Shown: positions 18,069-26,200 of the stretch, piece after piece
How positions within the stretch are numbered: the first letter of the stretch is position 1
How the letters are laid out: each line of letters starts with the position of its first letter
Source: Caldilineaceae bacterium
Lineage (GTDB): Bacteria; Chloroflexota; Anaerolineae; Caldilineales; Caldilineaceae
DNA: 64,000 nt
Assembly (NCBI GenBank): GCA_026708085.1
Contig: JAPOVP010000028.1
Span: forward strand, 1-64,000
Reading direction: 5' to 3'
Made by a program: the position numbers and the translations under genes
The notes under the pieces: model-generated
What the model was told of the DNA's origin: nothing
Databases searched by the model: none
The model's input: only the letters and a program-made list of their open reading frames with translations

Positions 18069-19522
18069 CCAGAGCCGAGGAGCCGAGCCGGATGGCCGAC
18101 AGTCGTCCAAACATTATTCTGATCATCACCGACCAGCAGCGCTTCGACACCATAGCCGCGCTCGGATTCGACTACATGGAGACCCCCAACCTCGATCGAC
18201 TCGTGCACGAGGGGGTGAGCTTCACCAACTGCCACATCACCGCGCCTTCGTGCGCACCCGCCCGCGCCAGCCTCTTCACCGGCTACTATCCCCACACCAC
18301 CGGCATCCTCAAGAACGGCGACCGCTGGACCAGCTCCTGGGTCGAGGATCTCAACGCCGGCGGCTACCACTGCGTCAACGTGGGCAAAATGCACACCTCC
18401 CCCTTCGAGACGCCTCTCGGCTTTCACGAGCGCTACGTCGTCGAAAACAAGGATCGTTACCTCGAAGGCCGCTACTACTACGATGAATGGGACAAGGCCC
18501 TCCGCGCCCGCGGCCATGTCAAACAGCAGCGTGTTCTCTACCGCCAGCGCGACGACTACAACGAAGCCCTCGGCGCCTTCGACTGGGAGCTGCCCGAAGA
18601 TCTGCATTCCGACATGTTCGTCGGCGATTTCGCAGCCTGGTGGCTTCGCAACAAGCCCAAGCCGGACGGACCCCTCTTCATGCAGGTTGGCTTTCCCGGC
18701 CCCCACCCCCCGTACGACCCAACCCCCCGCTTCAGCCAGGCCTACCTGGAAAAGGATCTGCCCCTCCAACCGGTCACAGAGGAGGAGCTAGCCGGTCAGC
18801 CCCCACCATTCCTTGCTATGCGCGCCCACAACGCCGAGGTGGACCACGATTCCGTCATGCACCTCCTCGATCCAGCACCCGAGCAGCGCCATCGCCAGCG
18901 CGCCTACTACATGGCCAACGTCTCAATGATCGACGAAAAAGTGGGCGAGCTGCTGGCCGCTCTTGAGGAACAGGGCTACTTGGAAAACACCGTCGTCATC
19001 TTCACCTCGGACCACGGCGACTGTCTCGGAGATCACGGCCACAGCCAGAAGTGGACGATGTACGACATCATCACCCGCGTGCCCACCATCGTCTGGGCGC
19101 CCAACCGTTTCACCGGCGGCCGCTCGCTCGATCAGCTCTGCTCTCTCTTCGATCTCGGGTCCACGATTCTCGAACTGGCAGGGCTGGAGATACCAGAGGA
19201 CTTCGAAGCCGAATCCTTACTGCCAGCCCTCGCAGGCGACGACTGGCCGGGGCGCGATACCGTCTTTGCCGAGCACTGCCGCGATGGCCTCCTGCCCGCC
19301 GAATACATGTCCATGGCCCGTACCAAGGACTGGAAACTGGTCCACTTTGTCGGCGAACCATACGGCCAGATCTTCGATCTGGTCAATGATCCTGGGGAAG
19401 TCAACAACCTGTGGGACGATCCCGCCCACGCAGCCCGCAAAGAAGAGCTTCTCCATACTCTGCTGACCTGGCGAATCCGCAGCGGCCTGAACGCGAAGGA
19501 TTGGGCGATAAACAGCCGCTAG
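18065..19522 (+). CDS. Sulfatase (formylglycine-dependent)
   Basis: 485-residue type I sulfatase that cleaves sulfate esters, probably from sulfated sugars. The N-terminal IILIITDQQRFD supplies metal ligands. The modification motif is Cys63-Ala-Pro-Ala-Arg (SCAPARASLFTGYYPH), where Cys is converted to formylglycine. A second metal-site block reads FTSDHGDCLGDHG. The ATG at 18065 overlaps the upstream stop by ATGA; a second ATG at 18092 is an alternative. There is no signal peptide, so it acts in the cytoplasm on imported substrate. No formylglycine-generating enzyme gene is in the window and it must be elsewhere. The clustering with uronate-type dehydratases suggests sulfated glycan use. Confidence 0.92.
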   Translation: MTRAEEPSRMADSRPNIILIITDQQRFDTIAALGFDYMETPNLDRLVHEGVSFTNCHITAPSCAPARASLFTGYYPHTTGILKNGDRWTSSWVEDLNAGGYHCVNVGKMHTSPFETPLGFHERYVVENKDRYLEGRYYYDEWDKALRARGHVKQQRVLYRQRDDYNEALGAFDWELPEDLHSDMFVGDFAAWWLRNKPKPDGPLFMQVGFPGPHPPYDPTPRFSQAYLEKDLPLQPVTEEELAGQPPPFLAMRAHNAEVDHDSVMHLLDPAPEQRHRQRAYYMANVSMIDEKVGELLAALEEQGYLENTVVIFTSDHGDCLGDHGHSQKWTMYDIITRVPTIVWAPNRFTGGRSLDQLCSLFDLGSTILELAGLEIPEDFEAESLLPALAGDDWPGRDTVFAEHCRDGLLPAEYMSMARTKDWKLVHFVGEPYGQIFDLVNDPGEVNNLWDDPAHAARKEELLHTLLTWRIRSGLNAKDWAINSR

Positions 19523-19534
19523 AGGGAGATCAAC

Positions 19535-20674
19535 ATGAAGATCACCGATGTCCGTACCATTTTCGTTGACCGCTATCTGTTCGTTGAAGTGGATACGGAC
19601 GCTGGCATCACCGGTCTCGGCGAGTCCGGCGCCTGGGGTTTCCTCGAAGCCTCAGCCGGCGCCGTCGAAACCTTCAAGCGCTATCTGATCGGCCAGGATC
19701 CCCTGCGCATCGAGCACCACTGGCAATACCTCTACCGCTGGAGCCACTTCCGCGGTGCCGCCGTCATGGGCGCGCTCAGCGCCGTTGACATCGCCCTCTG
19801 GGACATCGCCGGCAAGCACTTCGGCGTGCCCGCCTACCAGCTTCTCGGCGGCAAAGTGCGCGACAAGGCCCGCGTCTACTACCACGTCTTTGGCGAAACC
19901 AAGGAAGAGCTGATCGCCGGCTGTGCCGACGCCCGCGCACGCGGCTTCACCGCCGTCGGGCACCTCACCCCCTTCCTCGACGACAGCCGCGACCTCCCCT
20001 ACTTCAAGACTCACGTCGACATGATTGAGGACGCCATCGAGACCGTCGCCGCCTACCGCCAGGCCGTAGGCCGCGACGTCGACCTCTGCATCGAGATCCA
20101 CCGCCGCCTTACCCCCAGCGAAGCCATCGTCCTCGGACGCGGCATCGAACCCTTCCATCCCTTCTTCTACGAAGACCCCGTCACCCCCGACAACCTTGAC
20201 GAAATGGCGCTCGTGGCATCAAAGATCGGCATCCCCATCGCCACCGGCGAACGTCTTCACAGTATCTGGGAGTTCCAGGCCCTGCTTCAACGCGGCGCCG
20301 TCCAGTTCGTGCGACCCGACGTCTGCATGGTCGGCGGCCTGAGCCACGCCAAGAAGATCGCCGCCCTCGCAGAGGCCTTCCACGTCCAGGTCGTCCCCCA
20401 CAACCCCCTCAGCCCCGTCAGCACAGCCGCCTGCATCCAACTCGCCGCCTGCATCCCCAACTTCGCCCTCCAGGAATATCCCATTGGCGAACACGAACCG
20501 CCCAAGAGCGAAATCGTCAAGACCGCCCTCACTCAGGAAGGCGGCTTCCTCGTCATCCCCGACGCACCCGGCATCGGCATCGAGCTCGCTGCAGACGCCG
20601 CCGAGCGCCATCCCTACACACCGCGCGCGGTCAAAACCCGTCTCCATGCCGACGGCTCCGTAGTCGATCAATAG
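19535..20674 (+). CDS. Mandelate racemase/muconate lactonizing family sugar-acid dehydratase
   Basis: 379-residue enolase-superfamily enzyme resembling galactonate/mannonate dehydratases. An N-terminal capping domain (1-120, with LSAVDIALWDIAGKHFGVP) precedes the barrel. Putative metal ligands are Glu187 (CIEIHRR), Glu213 (FYEDPV) and Glu239 (ATGERLHS). His189 and His289 (VVPHNPLSPVS) are in the positions of the catalytic bases of the D-galactonate dehydratase group. The first ligand is Glu where Asp is commoner, so the exact substrate is uncertain. GGGAGA precedes the ATG. It is the last gene of the msrA-amidohydrolase-sulfatase operon, twelve bases after the sulfatase, and would feed a 2-keto-3-deoxy sugar-acid pathway. 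Confidence 0.85.
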   Translation: MKITDVRTIFVDRYLFVEVDTDAGITGLGESGAWGFLEASAGAVETFKRYLIGQDPLRIEHHWQYLYRWSHFRGAAVMGALSAVDIALWDIAGKHFGVPAYQLLGGKVRDKARVYYHVFGETKEELIAGCADARARGFTAVGHLTPFLDDSRDLPYFKTHVDMIEDAIETVAAYRQAVGRDVDLCIEIHRRLTPSEAIVLGRGIEPFHPFFYEDPVTPDNLDEMALVASKIGIPIATGERLHSIWEFQALLQRGAVQFVRPDVCMVGGLSHAKKIAALAEAFHVQVVPHNPLSPVSTAACIQLAACIPNFALQEYPIGEHEPPKSEIVKTALTQEGGFLVIPDAPGIGIELAADAAERHPYTPRAVKTRLHADGSVVDQ

Positions 20675-20744
20675 CCGCATCGTCAAGTGCCTCTGATTCA
20701 GCTTCAGTTCTGTCACTACTTTCCGCCGGCAGATCCGGCAACGG

Positions 20745-21608
20745 TCAGCTCCGGCCCTTCAGGACCAACCGTCGCACTGCCCACGCCACCCCTTCATCAT
20801 CATTGGTCGGACCAACGACTTCGGCTGAATCTTTCACCTCGGGCGGCGCATTGCCCATCGCAACGCTTGTACCGGCTGCGGCAAACATTGGCATGTCGTT
20901 GGGGTTATCGCCGATGGCGAGGACCTGTCCCAGAGGAATATCTAGCTTACCCGCCACGAGTCTAAGCGCTGTACCCTTGTCGGCACGAAGGGGAAAGACG
21001 CACAGCGAATGCAGACTGCCGTCGGGCTCGTAATACGTCTCTGCGCGACACTCCTGACTGTACTGCGCTGCAAGTTCCCGTCCCGCGGCAATCGCATCCG
21101 GCTCATGCAGAATCATCCGTTTGGGCTCAGCGACCAGCGCTTCTTCGTTCGCCGAAACAATCACTAGCTGTGAACTTGAACTGCCCTGGTTGCCTTCCAG
21201 TCCTGAAATTGACCGGCTCCCCACAGGCCCGAGTGGCTGCCCCGGCCTTTGGCGTAAGTAACTGCAGTTACCCACACTGGTGCTGACCTCCCACCCATTG
21301 CGATCCGCGAGCTGGGCAATCGCACGCGCGACCTCTATCGGAATCGTGTATGACGCCCAAATCGGACCTGCAGGAGAAGCAAAAACCTGCGCCCCATTTG
21401 TGCAAATCATCGGATCGCTCAACCCCAGTTGCGTACACAGTTGCTGAACGCCGGCAGCGTTTCGCGTGGTATTTATGACGATCCGAACTCCCTCCTGAGC
21501 CGCTGCCTGCAACATCCGTACGCCTTCGGGCGCGGGCATGCCATCACTGCGAAACAATGTACCGTCAAGATCAACTGAGATGATGCCGAAAGAGATGCTC
21601 CCGTTCAT
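20745..21608 (-). CDS. Cof-type HAD-IIB phosphatase
   Basis: 287-residue haloacid-dehalogenase hydrolase of the Cof subfamily, which dephosphorylates sugar phosphates or cofactors in the cytoplasm. The nucleophile motif is SVDLDGTLFRSDG (Asp13, acid/base Asp15), motif II is in VINTTRNA, and the C-terminal motif is IGDNPNDMPMFAAAG. The subclass IIB cap lies between them, from about 80 to 200. I chose the ATG at 21608, which has GAGGAAG nine bases upstream, over an upstream in-frame extension. It ends close to the sugar-acid gene on the opposite strand, but no operon link is visible. Specific substrate unknown. Confidence 0.88.
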   Translation of the reverse strand: MNGSISFGIISVDLDGTLFRSDGMPAPEGVRMLQAAAQEGVRIVINTTRNAAGVQQLCTQLGLSDPMICTNGAQVFASPAGPIWASYTIPIEVARAIAQLADRNGWEVSTSVGNCSYLRQRPGQPLGPVGSRSISGLEGNQGSSSSQLVIVSANEEALVAEPKRMILHEPDAIAAGRELAAQYSQECRAETYYEPDGSLHSLCVFPLRADKGTALRLVAGKLDIPLGQVLAIGDNPNDMPMFAAAGTSVAMGNAPPEVKDSAEVVGPTNDDEGVAWAVRRLVLKGRS

Positions 21609-22174
21609 TGCTGCTTCCTCAGTAAAGAAAACTAAGTGCGCTCCGCCCCTGTGCTTTACTGTCCCTGACTTTCGTGCAGCACTGGCAACCGTTACTCTTG
21701 GTTCTCCGAAGTTCAAAGAGTCTCGCAGAAAACACTGAACCCAATGCCACGCGACTGCTGGTTAACCTAACCCCTGAACTGTTCTCCTGCCAAATTCACT
21801 GACCAGGATCTACTCCTCCTTCCCGTAGCCAATGAGAGCCTCTTCATAACCCCTACTCTCTGATTTGCCTTAACAAGAAACCACGTGTTATATTTGCCTC
21901 CATTATGAGAATCGATGCACGAGTACCCCGCATTCCAGTTCACTTCACCACCGACGGCACCTCCGTCGGCGGCCTCCTCGCTCTTAGATAGCCCGCGCCA
22001 GGGCTCTGAGTACCCCAGGCCCTGTCCCTGAGCGGGCGCAACCACCAACAATAGTGTGGAACATGAACCGCAAAGCCGCGCGCATGTTTGCCATGTCGCG
22101 TCGCGAGAGCTTTCTGAACACCTTTCACAAAAAGATTCCAATACAAGAATCCTCCGTTACAGGAGACACATACC
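21609..22174. other. Leader region of leuS, small hairpin only
   Basis: About 565 bases between the divergent HAD gene and leuS. It contains one compact inverted repeat near 21952-21970 (CCGACGG-CACCT-CCGTCGG) without a following T-run. I looked for the T-box consensus AGGGTGGNACCGCG, which often controls aminoacyl-tRNA synthetase genes, and did not find it. AGGAGA at the right edge is the leuS ribosome site. Confidence 0.5.
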
Positions 22175-24712
22175 ATGTCCGACAGGTACAGACATGCGGA
22201 AATCGAACCGAAATGGCAGGCCGCCTGGGAAGAACAGGGCCTCTATGACACGGTCGAAGACCCCGCAAGACCCAAGTGGTATGCACTGACGATGCTGCCC
22301 TATACATCCGGTGACCTACATACCGGTCACTGGTACGCCATGACGCCCAGTGACGCCGCCGCCCGCTTTCGCCGCATGAGTGGCTACAACGTATTCTTTC
22401 CCATCGGCTTCGACGCCTTCGGCCTGCCTGCCGAAAACGCCGCCATCCAGAATAACGCCCATCCCCAGGAATGGACCTACAACAACGTCGAACGCATGCA
22501 GGGCCAACTGCGCCGCATGGGCGCCATGTGGGCCTGGGACCGCGAAGCCATCAGCTGCGACCCTGAGTACTACAAATGGTCCCAGTGGTTCTTCCTCAGG
22601 CTCCATGAAATGGGACTGGCCTATAGAGAATTCGCGCCCGTTGACTGGTGCCCCAAGTGCAACACCACCTTGGCGCGCGAGCAGGTCTGGGGCGAAGATC
22701 GTCACTGCGAACGCTGCGACACGCCTGTTATCAAGAAGGACCTGAATCAGTGGAAGTTCCGCATCACCAACTACACCGAGGAATTGCTGGACGATCTGGA
22801 CAAAATTGACTGGCCCGAACCGGTAAAGGTGATGCAGACCAATTGGATCGGCCGCAGCGACGGCGCTCAGGTTACCTTCCGCACTGAAGTCGGCGACCCT
22901 ATCGAAATCTTCACCACAAGGCCCGACACCCTCTGGGGCGCGACCTTCATGGTGCTGGCTCCCGAGCATCCTCTGGTCGAAAAAATCACCACGGACGAGC
23001 AGCGCAGCGCCGTCAAAGAGTGTGTCGAACAGGCAAGCCGCCTTGACGAGATCGCACGTACTGCCGAGGACAAGGAGAATACCGGCGTCTTCACCGGCGG
23101 CTACGCCATCAACCCGGTCAACGACGAGCGCATCCCCGTCTGGGTCGCCGATTACGTGCTCATGGGCTACGGCACCGGCGCCATCATGGCGGTACCCGGC
23201 CACGACGAACGCGACTTCGAGTTCGCCAGGAAGCACGACCTGCCCATCGCACTGGTCGTCCAACCGCCGCCCGACAGCGAGGCCGGCCGCGTCCGCACCG
23301 CCGACGACCTGGAAGCTGCCTGGCCGGGCGATGGCCTCATGATCAACTCCGGGCCCATTGATGGCACGACTGTTGGCAAAGAAGAAGGGCAGAGCATCAA
23401 AGCGGCCATCGCCTGGCTGGAGGACCACGATAAGGGGACCGGCGCCGTCAACTACCGCCTGCGCGACTGGCTGATCAGCCGCCAGCGCATGTGGGGCACG
23501 CCCATCCCCATGGTTCACTGCACCGCCTGCGGGACGGTGCCTGTTCCCTACGCCGACTTGCCCGTTCGGCTGCCCGACGACGCCCAATTCAAGCCGACCG
23601 GCGAAAGCCCGCTCAACTACCACGAAGGCTTCCGCTACGTAAAGTGTCCGCAATGCAACGGCGACGCCGAGCGCGAGACCGATACCATGGACACCTTCAT
23701 GTGCTCCAGCTGGTATCAATACGCTTACGTCGATCCCTACCACAAGGCAGGTGAGCCCTTGGCCGTGGACGACATGCCTTGGGACAGCGGACGCGGCAGC
23801 TACTGGCTGCCCGTCGACCAGTACACCGGTGGCATCGAACACGCCACCATGCACCTGCTCTATACACGCTTCTTCACCAAGGCCCTGCGGGACATGAATG
23901 TCGTCGACTTCGACGAACCCATGCTGCGACTGTTCAATCAGGGCATCATTCTGGGTCCAGACGGTGAGCGCATGTCCAAGAGCCGCGGCAACGTCGTCAA
24001 CCCGGACGAATACGTCGACAAATACGGCGCCGACACCGTCCGCGGCTACCTGATGTTCATCGGCCCCTGGGAGCACGGCGGCCCCTGGGACCCGAGCGCC
24101 ATCGAAGGCGTCAGCCGTTTCCTGTACCGCGTCTGGGGCGTCGCACTGGACAAACCGACCTCGAACGGTGCCGGGAGTTCGGCGTCCGCTGCCGACGTCC
24201 GCGGCTTGGAGCGCAAGCTGCACCAGACTATCGCAAAGGTGTCGGAGGACTTCGGCAGCTTCCGTTTCAACACGGCCATCGCCGCCTTGATGGAATTCAA
24301 CAACTATCTGGTCCGCGTCAAGGACACCTTCACGTATCCACAGTGCGGTGAGGCAGAAAAGGAAATCTGGCAGGAATCGGTTCACAACCTGCTGCTGATG
24401 ATGGCCCCCGTCTTTCCTCACGTCAGCGAGGAGCTCTGGCAGCGGCTGGCGGGGAACGGTGAAGTATCTAGCGTTCATCTGCAGGATTGGCCCCAGGCCG
24501 ATCCGCAGAAGGCCAAGGAAGAAGAGATCACAGTGGTCGTTCAGGTGAATGGTCGTGTCCGCGACAAACTGAGCGTGGCGCCTAATACAGCAGAAGAAGA
24601 GCTGGAAGCGATGGCCTTGGCATCAAACAACGTTCAGCGCTGGATGGATGGGAAGCAGGCGCGTAAGGTGGTTGTCGTTGCCGACAAACTCGTGAATATA
24701 GTCTTTGGATAG
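22175..24712 (+). CDS. leuS: Leucine--tRNA ligase
   Basis: 845-residue class I synthetase that charges tRNA-Leu. The ATP-binding HIGH-type motif is HTGH at 49-52 and the KMSKS loop is MSKS at 600-603. The large CP1 editing domain lies between (about 220-420, with FTTRPDTLWGATF and YGTGAIMAVPGHDERD), which removes misactivated amino acids. A zinc-type cluster CPKC...HCERC is near 159-180. The C-terminal anticodon-binding and extension domains are complete. Length is typical of bacterial LeuS. AGGAGA precedes the ATG. The next gene starts four bases after its stop. Confidence 0.97.
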   Translation: MSDRYRHAEIEPKWQAAWEEQGLYDTVEDPARPKWYALTMLPYTSGDLHTGHWYAMTPSDAAARFRRMSGYNVFFPIGFDAFGLPAENAAIQNNAHPQEWTYNNVERMQGQLRRMGAMWAWDREAISCDPEYYKWSQWFFLRLHEMGLAYREFAPVDWCPKCNTTLAREQVWGEDRHCERCDTPVIKKDLNQWKFRITNYTEELLDDLDKIDWPEPVKVMQTNWIGRSDGAQVTFRTEVGDPIEIFTTRPDTLWGATFMVLAPEHPLVEKITTDEQRSAVKECVEQASRLDEIARTAEDKENTGVFTGGYAINPVNDERIPVWVADYVLMGYGTGAIMAVPGHDERDFEFARKHDLPIALVVQPPPDSEAGRVRTADDLEAAWPGDGLMINSGPIDGTTVGKEEGQSIKAAIAWLEDHDKGTGAVNYRLRDWLISRQRMWGTPIPMVHCTACGTVPVPYADLPVRLPDDAQFKPTGESPLNYHEGFRYVKCPQCNGDAERETDTMDTFMCSSWYQYAYVDPYHKAGEPLAVDDMPWDSGRGSYWLPVDQYTGGIEHATMHLLYTRFFTKALRDMNVVDFDEPMLRLFNQGIILGPDGERMSKSRGNVVNPDEYVDKYGADTVRGYLMFIGPWEHGGPWDPSAIEGVSRFLYRVWGVALDKPTSNGAGSSASAADVRGLERKLHQTIAKVSEDFGSFRFNTAIAALMEFNNYLVRVKDTFTYPQCGEAEKEIWQESVHNLLLMMAPVFPHVSEELWQRLAGNGEVSSVHLQDWPQADPQKAKEEEITVVVQVNGRVRDKLSVAPNTAEEELEAMALASNNVQRWMDGKQARKVVVVADKLVNIVFG

Positions 24713-24716
24713 CGCC

Positions 24717-25028
24717 ATGAAAGTCATGATAGATCTCTGTGTAGTCCCCATAGGTGTCGGCGTCTCCGTATCGGAGTACGTCGCCGCCTGCGAGCGCATC
24801 CTCGACGATGCCGGCCTCAGTCACCAGATGCACGCCTACGGCACCAACGTCGAAGGCGAGTGGGACGAGGTTTTCGCGGCCGTGAAACGCTGCCATGAGG
24901 CTGTTCACGAAATGGGCGCGCCGCGTATCTCAACCAGCCTGAAGGTCGGTACCCGCTGTGACCGTGAACAAAGCATGCAGGACAAGATCGACAGCGTGAA
25001 CCGCAAGTTAGGACGAGGTCTCCAATGA
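24717..25028 (+). CDS. MTH1187/YkoF-type thiamine-binding family protein
   Basis: 103-residue protein of the MTH1187 (DUF77) family, small ferredoxin-like-fold proteins reported to bind thiamine-like ligands. It begins with a beta strand MIDLCVVPIGVGVSVSEYVA, followed by HQMHAYGTNVEGEWDEVFAAV and the C-terminal PRISTSLKVGTRCDR, which matches the family pattern strongly. The start is the ATG at 24717, four bases after leuS. Its stop overlaps the HIT gene ATG (ATGA at 25025-25028), so leuS, this gene and the HIT gene form one operon. Why it travels with leuS is unclear. Confidence 0.85.
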   Translation: MKVMIDLCVVPIGVGVSVSEYVAACERILDDAGLSHQMHAYGTNVEGEWDEVFAAVKRCHEAVHEMGAPRISTSLKVGTRCDREQSMQDKIDSVNRKLGRGLQ

Positions 25029-25375
25029 GCGAGGACTGTATTTTCTGCAAAATCGTTGCCGGGGAAATACCCTCGAAGCAGTTCTACCAGGACGAAATGG
25101 TAACCGCTTTTCAGGATATTTCGGCACAGGCGCCAGTTCACATACTGATCGTCCCCAATCAGCACTTCAATGATTTGGGAGAAATGGGTGACGCCCAAGC
25201 CGAGATTCTGGGGCGGATTGTCCAGGTAGCCGGACACCTGGCTGCGCAAGAGGGAATCGCTTCTGATGGCTGGCGCTTTGTTACAAACATAGGCAGACAC
25301 GGCGGCCAGGAGGTATTCCACACCCACTTTCATCTGCTTGGCGGACGACCGCTCGGTCCCCTTCTGGCGCGCTAA
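25025..25375 (+). CDS. HIT family nucleotide-binding hydrolase
   Basis: 116-residue HINT-type member of the histidine-triad superfamily, which hydrolyses nucleoside phosphoramidates or adenylylated lysine and related compounds. The triad is His99-x-His101-x-His103 (FHTHFHLLGG), with the family N-terminal CIFCKIVAGEIPS carrying two Cys and the middle HILIVPNQHF. Length is typical. It is the last gene of the leuS operon and is followed by a strong terminator at 25403. HINT proteins can act on lysyl- or other aminoacyl-adenylates, so a link to the synthetase upstream is plausible but unproven. Confidence 0.93.
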   Translation: MSEDCIFCKIVAGEIPSKQFYQDEMVTAFQDISAQAPVHILIVPNQHFNDLGEMGDAQAEILGRIVQVAGHLAAQEGIASDGWRFVTNIGRHGGQEVFHTHFHLLGGRPLGPLLAR

Positions 25376-25402
25376 TTGGTAGCAATTCCTATCAGAGTCA
25401 AA

Positions 25403-25440
25403 CAGAGGCAAGGCGGTTCACGCCTTGCCTCTGAGTTTTG
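25403..25440. terminator. Rho-independent terminator, probably bidirectional
   Basis: Perfect 13-bp stem CAGAGGCAAGGCG / CGCCTTGCCTCTG (25403-25415 and 25421-25433) around the 5-base loop GTTCA, followed on the plus strand by AGTTTTG. It closes the leuS-HIT operon. On the minus strand the stem is followed by a short T-run (TTTGACTC), so it may also end the minus-strand O-methyltransferase transcript arriving from 25518. Confidence 0.88.
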
Positions 25441-25517
25441 CTCCTTTCGAATGCAGCCAACTGGTCCGGACAATCTCCTGGGGAAATAGACTTTGGCCTG
25501 CAGTTATCGTAGTGTCT

Positions 25518-26168
25518 TCACTTTACAACGGCCATCGCCAGCCCGTCCGGATAGGGGATGACCGTGCTGGTTAACCGCTCATGTTGACTGAGCGAACGCG
25601 CAAAACTGCGCATCCCCTGCACCCAATCCCAATCCTGCTTCTCTGGATCCACCAAGCTCCCCCACATCTCTACATTGTCTCCCAGAATTACCGTACCTGG
25701 CCGGCTGTATTGGAGCGCATAATCCAAATATGCCGGATAGTTCCCTTTGTCAGCATCGATAAAGACCAGGTCGAATGGTGCCTCCTCCGATAAGTGCGGC
25801 AGCGATTCGAGCGCCGGACCGACCCGTACCTCGATCTTGTCGGACAACCCCATCCTGTCCCACTGTTTGCGAGCGAAGTCGGCATGCTTCTGTTCCAGTT
25901 CCAGGCCTATCAGCCTCCCGCCTTCCGGCAGTGCACGCGCGATCCATGTCCCGCTGTACCCGCCCAGCACACCAATCTCCAGCACCTTTCTGGCACCCGT
26001 CAACTGCACGAGCAGCTGAAGAAACTTCCCCTGCTCCGGCCCGATACTCATACCCGGGATCCCTTCAGACTCCGCCTCTGCCTGCAGCCTGGACAGATCC
26101 GCGTCGTCGCTGTGAAACAGGTCACGCAGAAACTGCTGATATGAATCAACATTCGCCAGTTTGGACAT
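25518..26168 (-). CDS. SAM-dependent O-methyltransferase (class I)
   Basis: 216-residue methyltransferase of the catechol/caffeoyl-CoA O-methyltransferase type (PF01596). The SAM-binding motif I is VLEIGVLGGYSGTWIARAL (about residues 61-79), with acidic GLELEQKHADFA and the FIDADKGNYPAYLDYAL metal-binding stretch (about 135-151) that places Asp residues on a divalent cation. GGAG lies before the ATG at 26168. It follows RadA by about 30 bases on the same strand. The physiological substrate cannot be told; bacterial members methylate catechols or small phenolics. Confidence 0.9.
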   Translation of the reverse strand: MSKLANVDSYQQFLRDLFHSDDADLSRLQAEAESEGIPGMSIGPEQGKFLQLLVQLTGARKVLEIGVLGGYSGTWIARALPEGGRLIGLELEQKHADFARKQWDRMGLSDKIEVRVGPALESLPHLSEEAPFDLVFIDADKGNYPAYLDYALQYSRPGTVILGDNVEMWGSLVDPEKQDWDWVQGMRSFARSLSQHERLTSTVIPYPDGLAMAVVK

Positions 26169-26200
26169 CTGTATTCTCCACTATTCACGTCATTGGCAGA

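Noticed and set aside
21609-22174. T-box riboswitch ahead of leuS
   Set aside because: The AGGGTGGNACCGCG consensus and a following terminator are absent; only a small hairpin is present.
22316-24478. Long open frame on the minus strand opposite leuS (about 720 codons)
   Set aside because: It is a GC-rich shadow of the leuS codon pattern, with low-complexity Ala/Val/Gly composition and no family resemblance.
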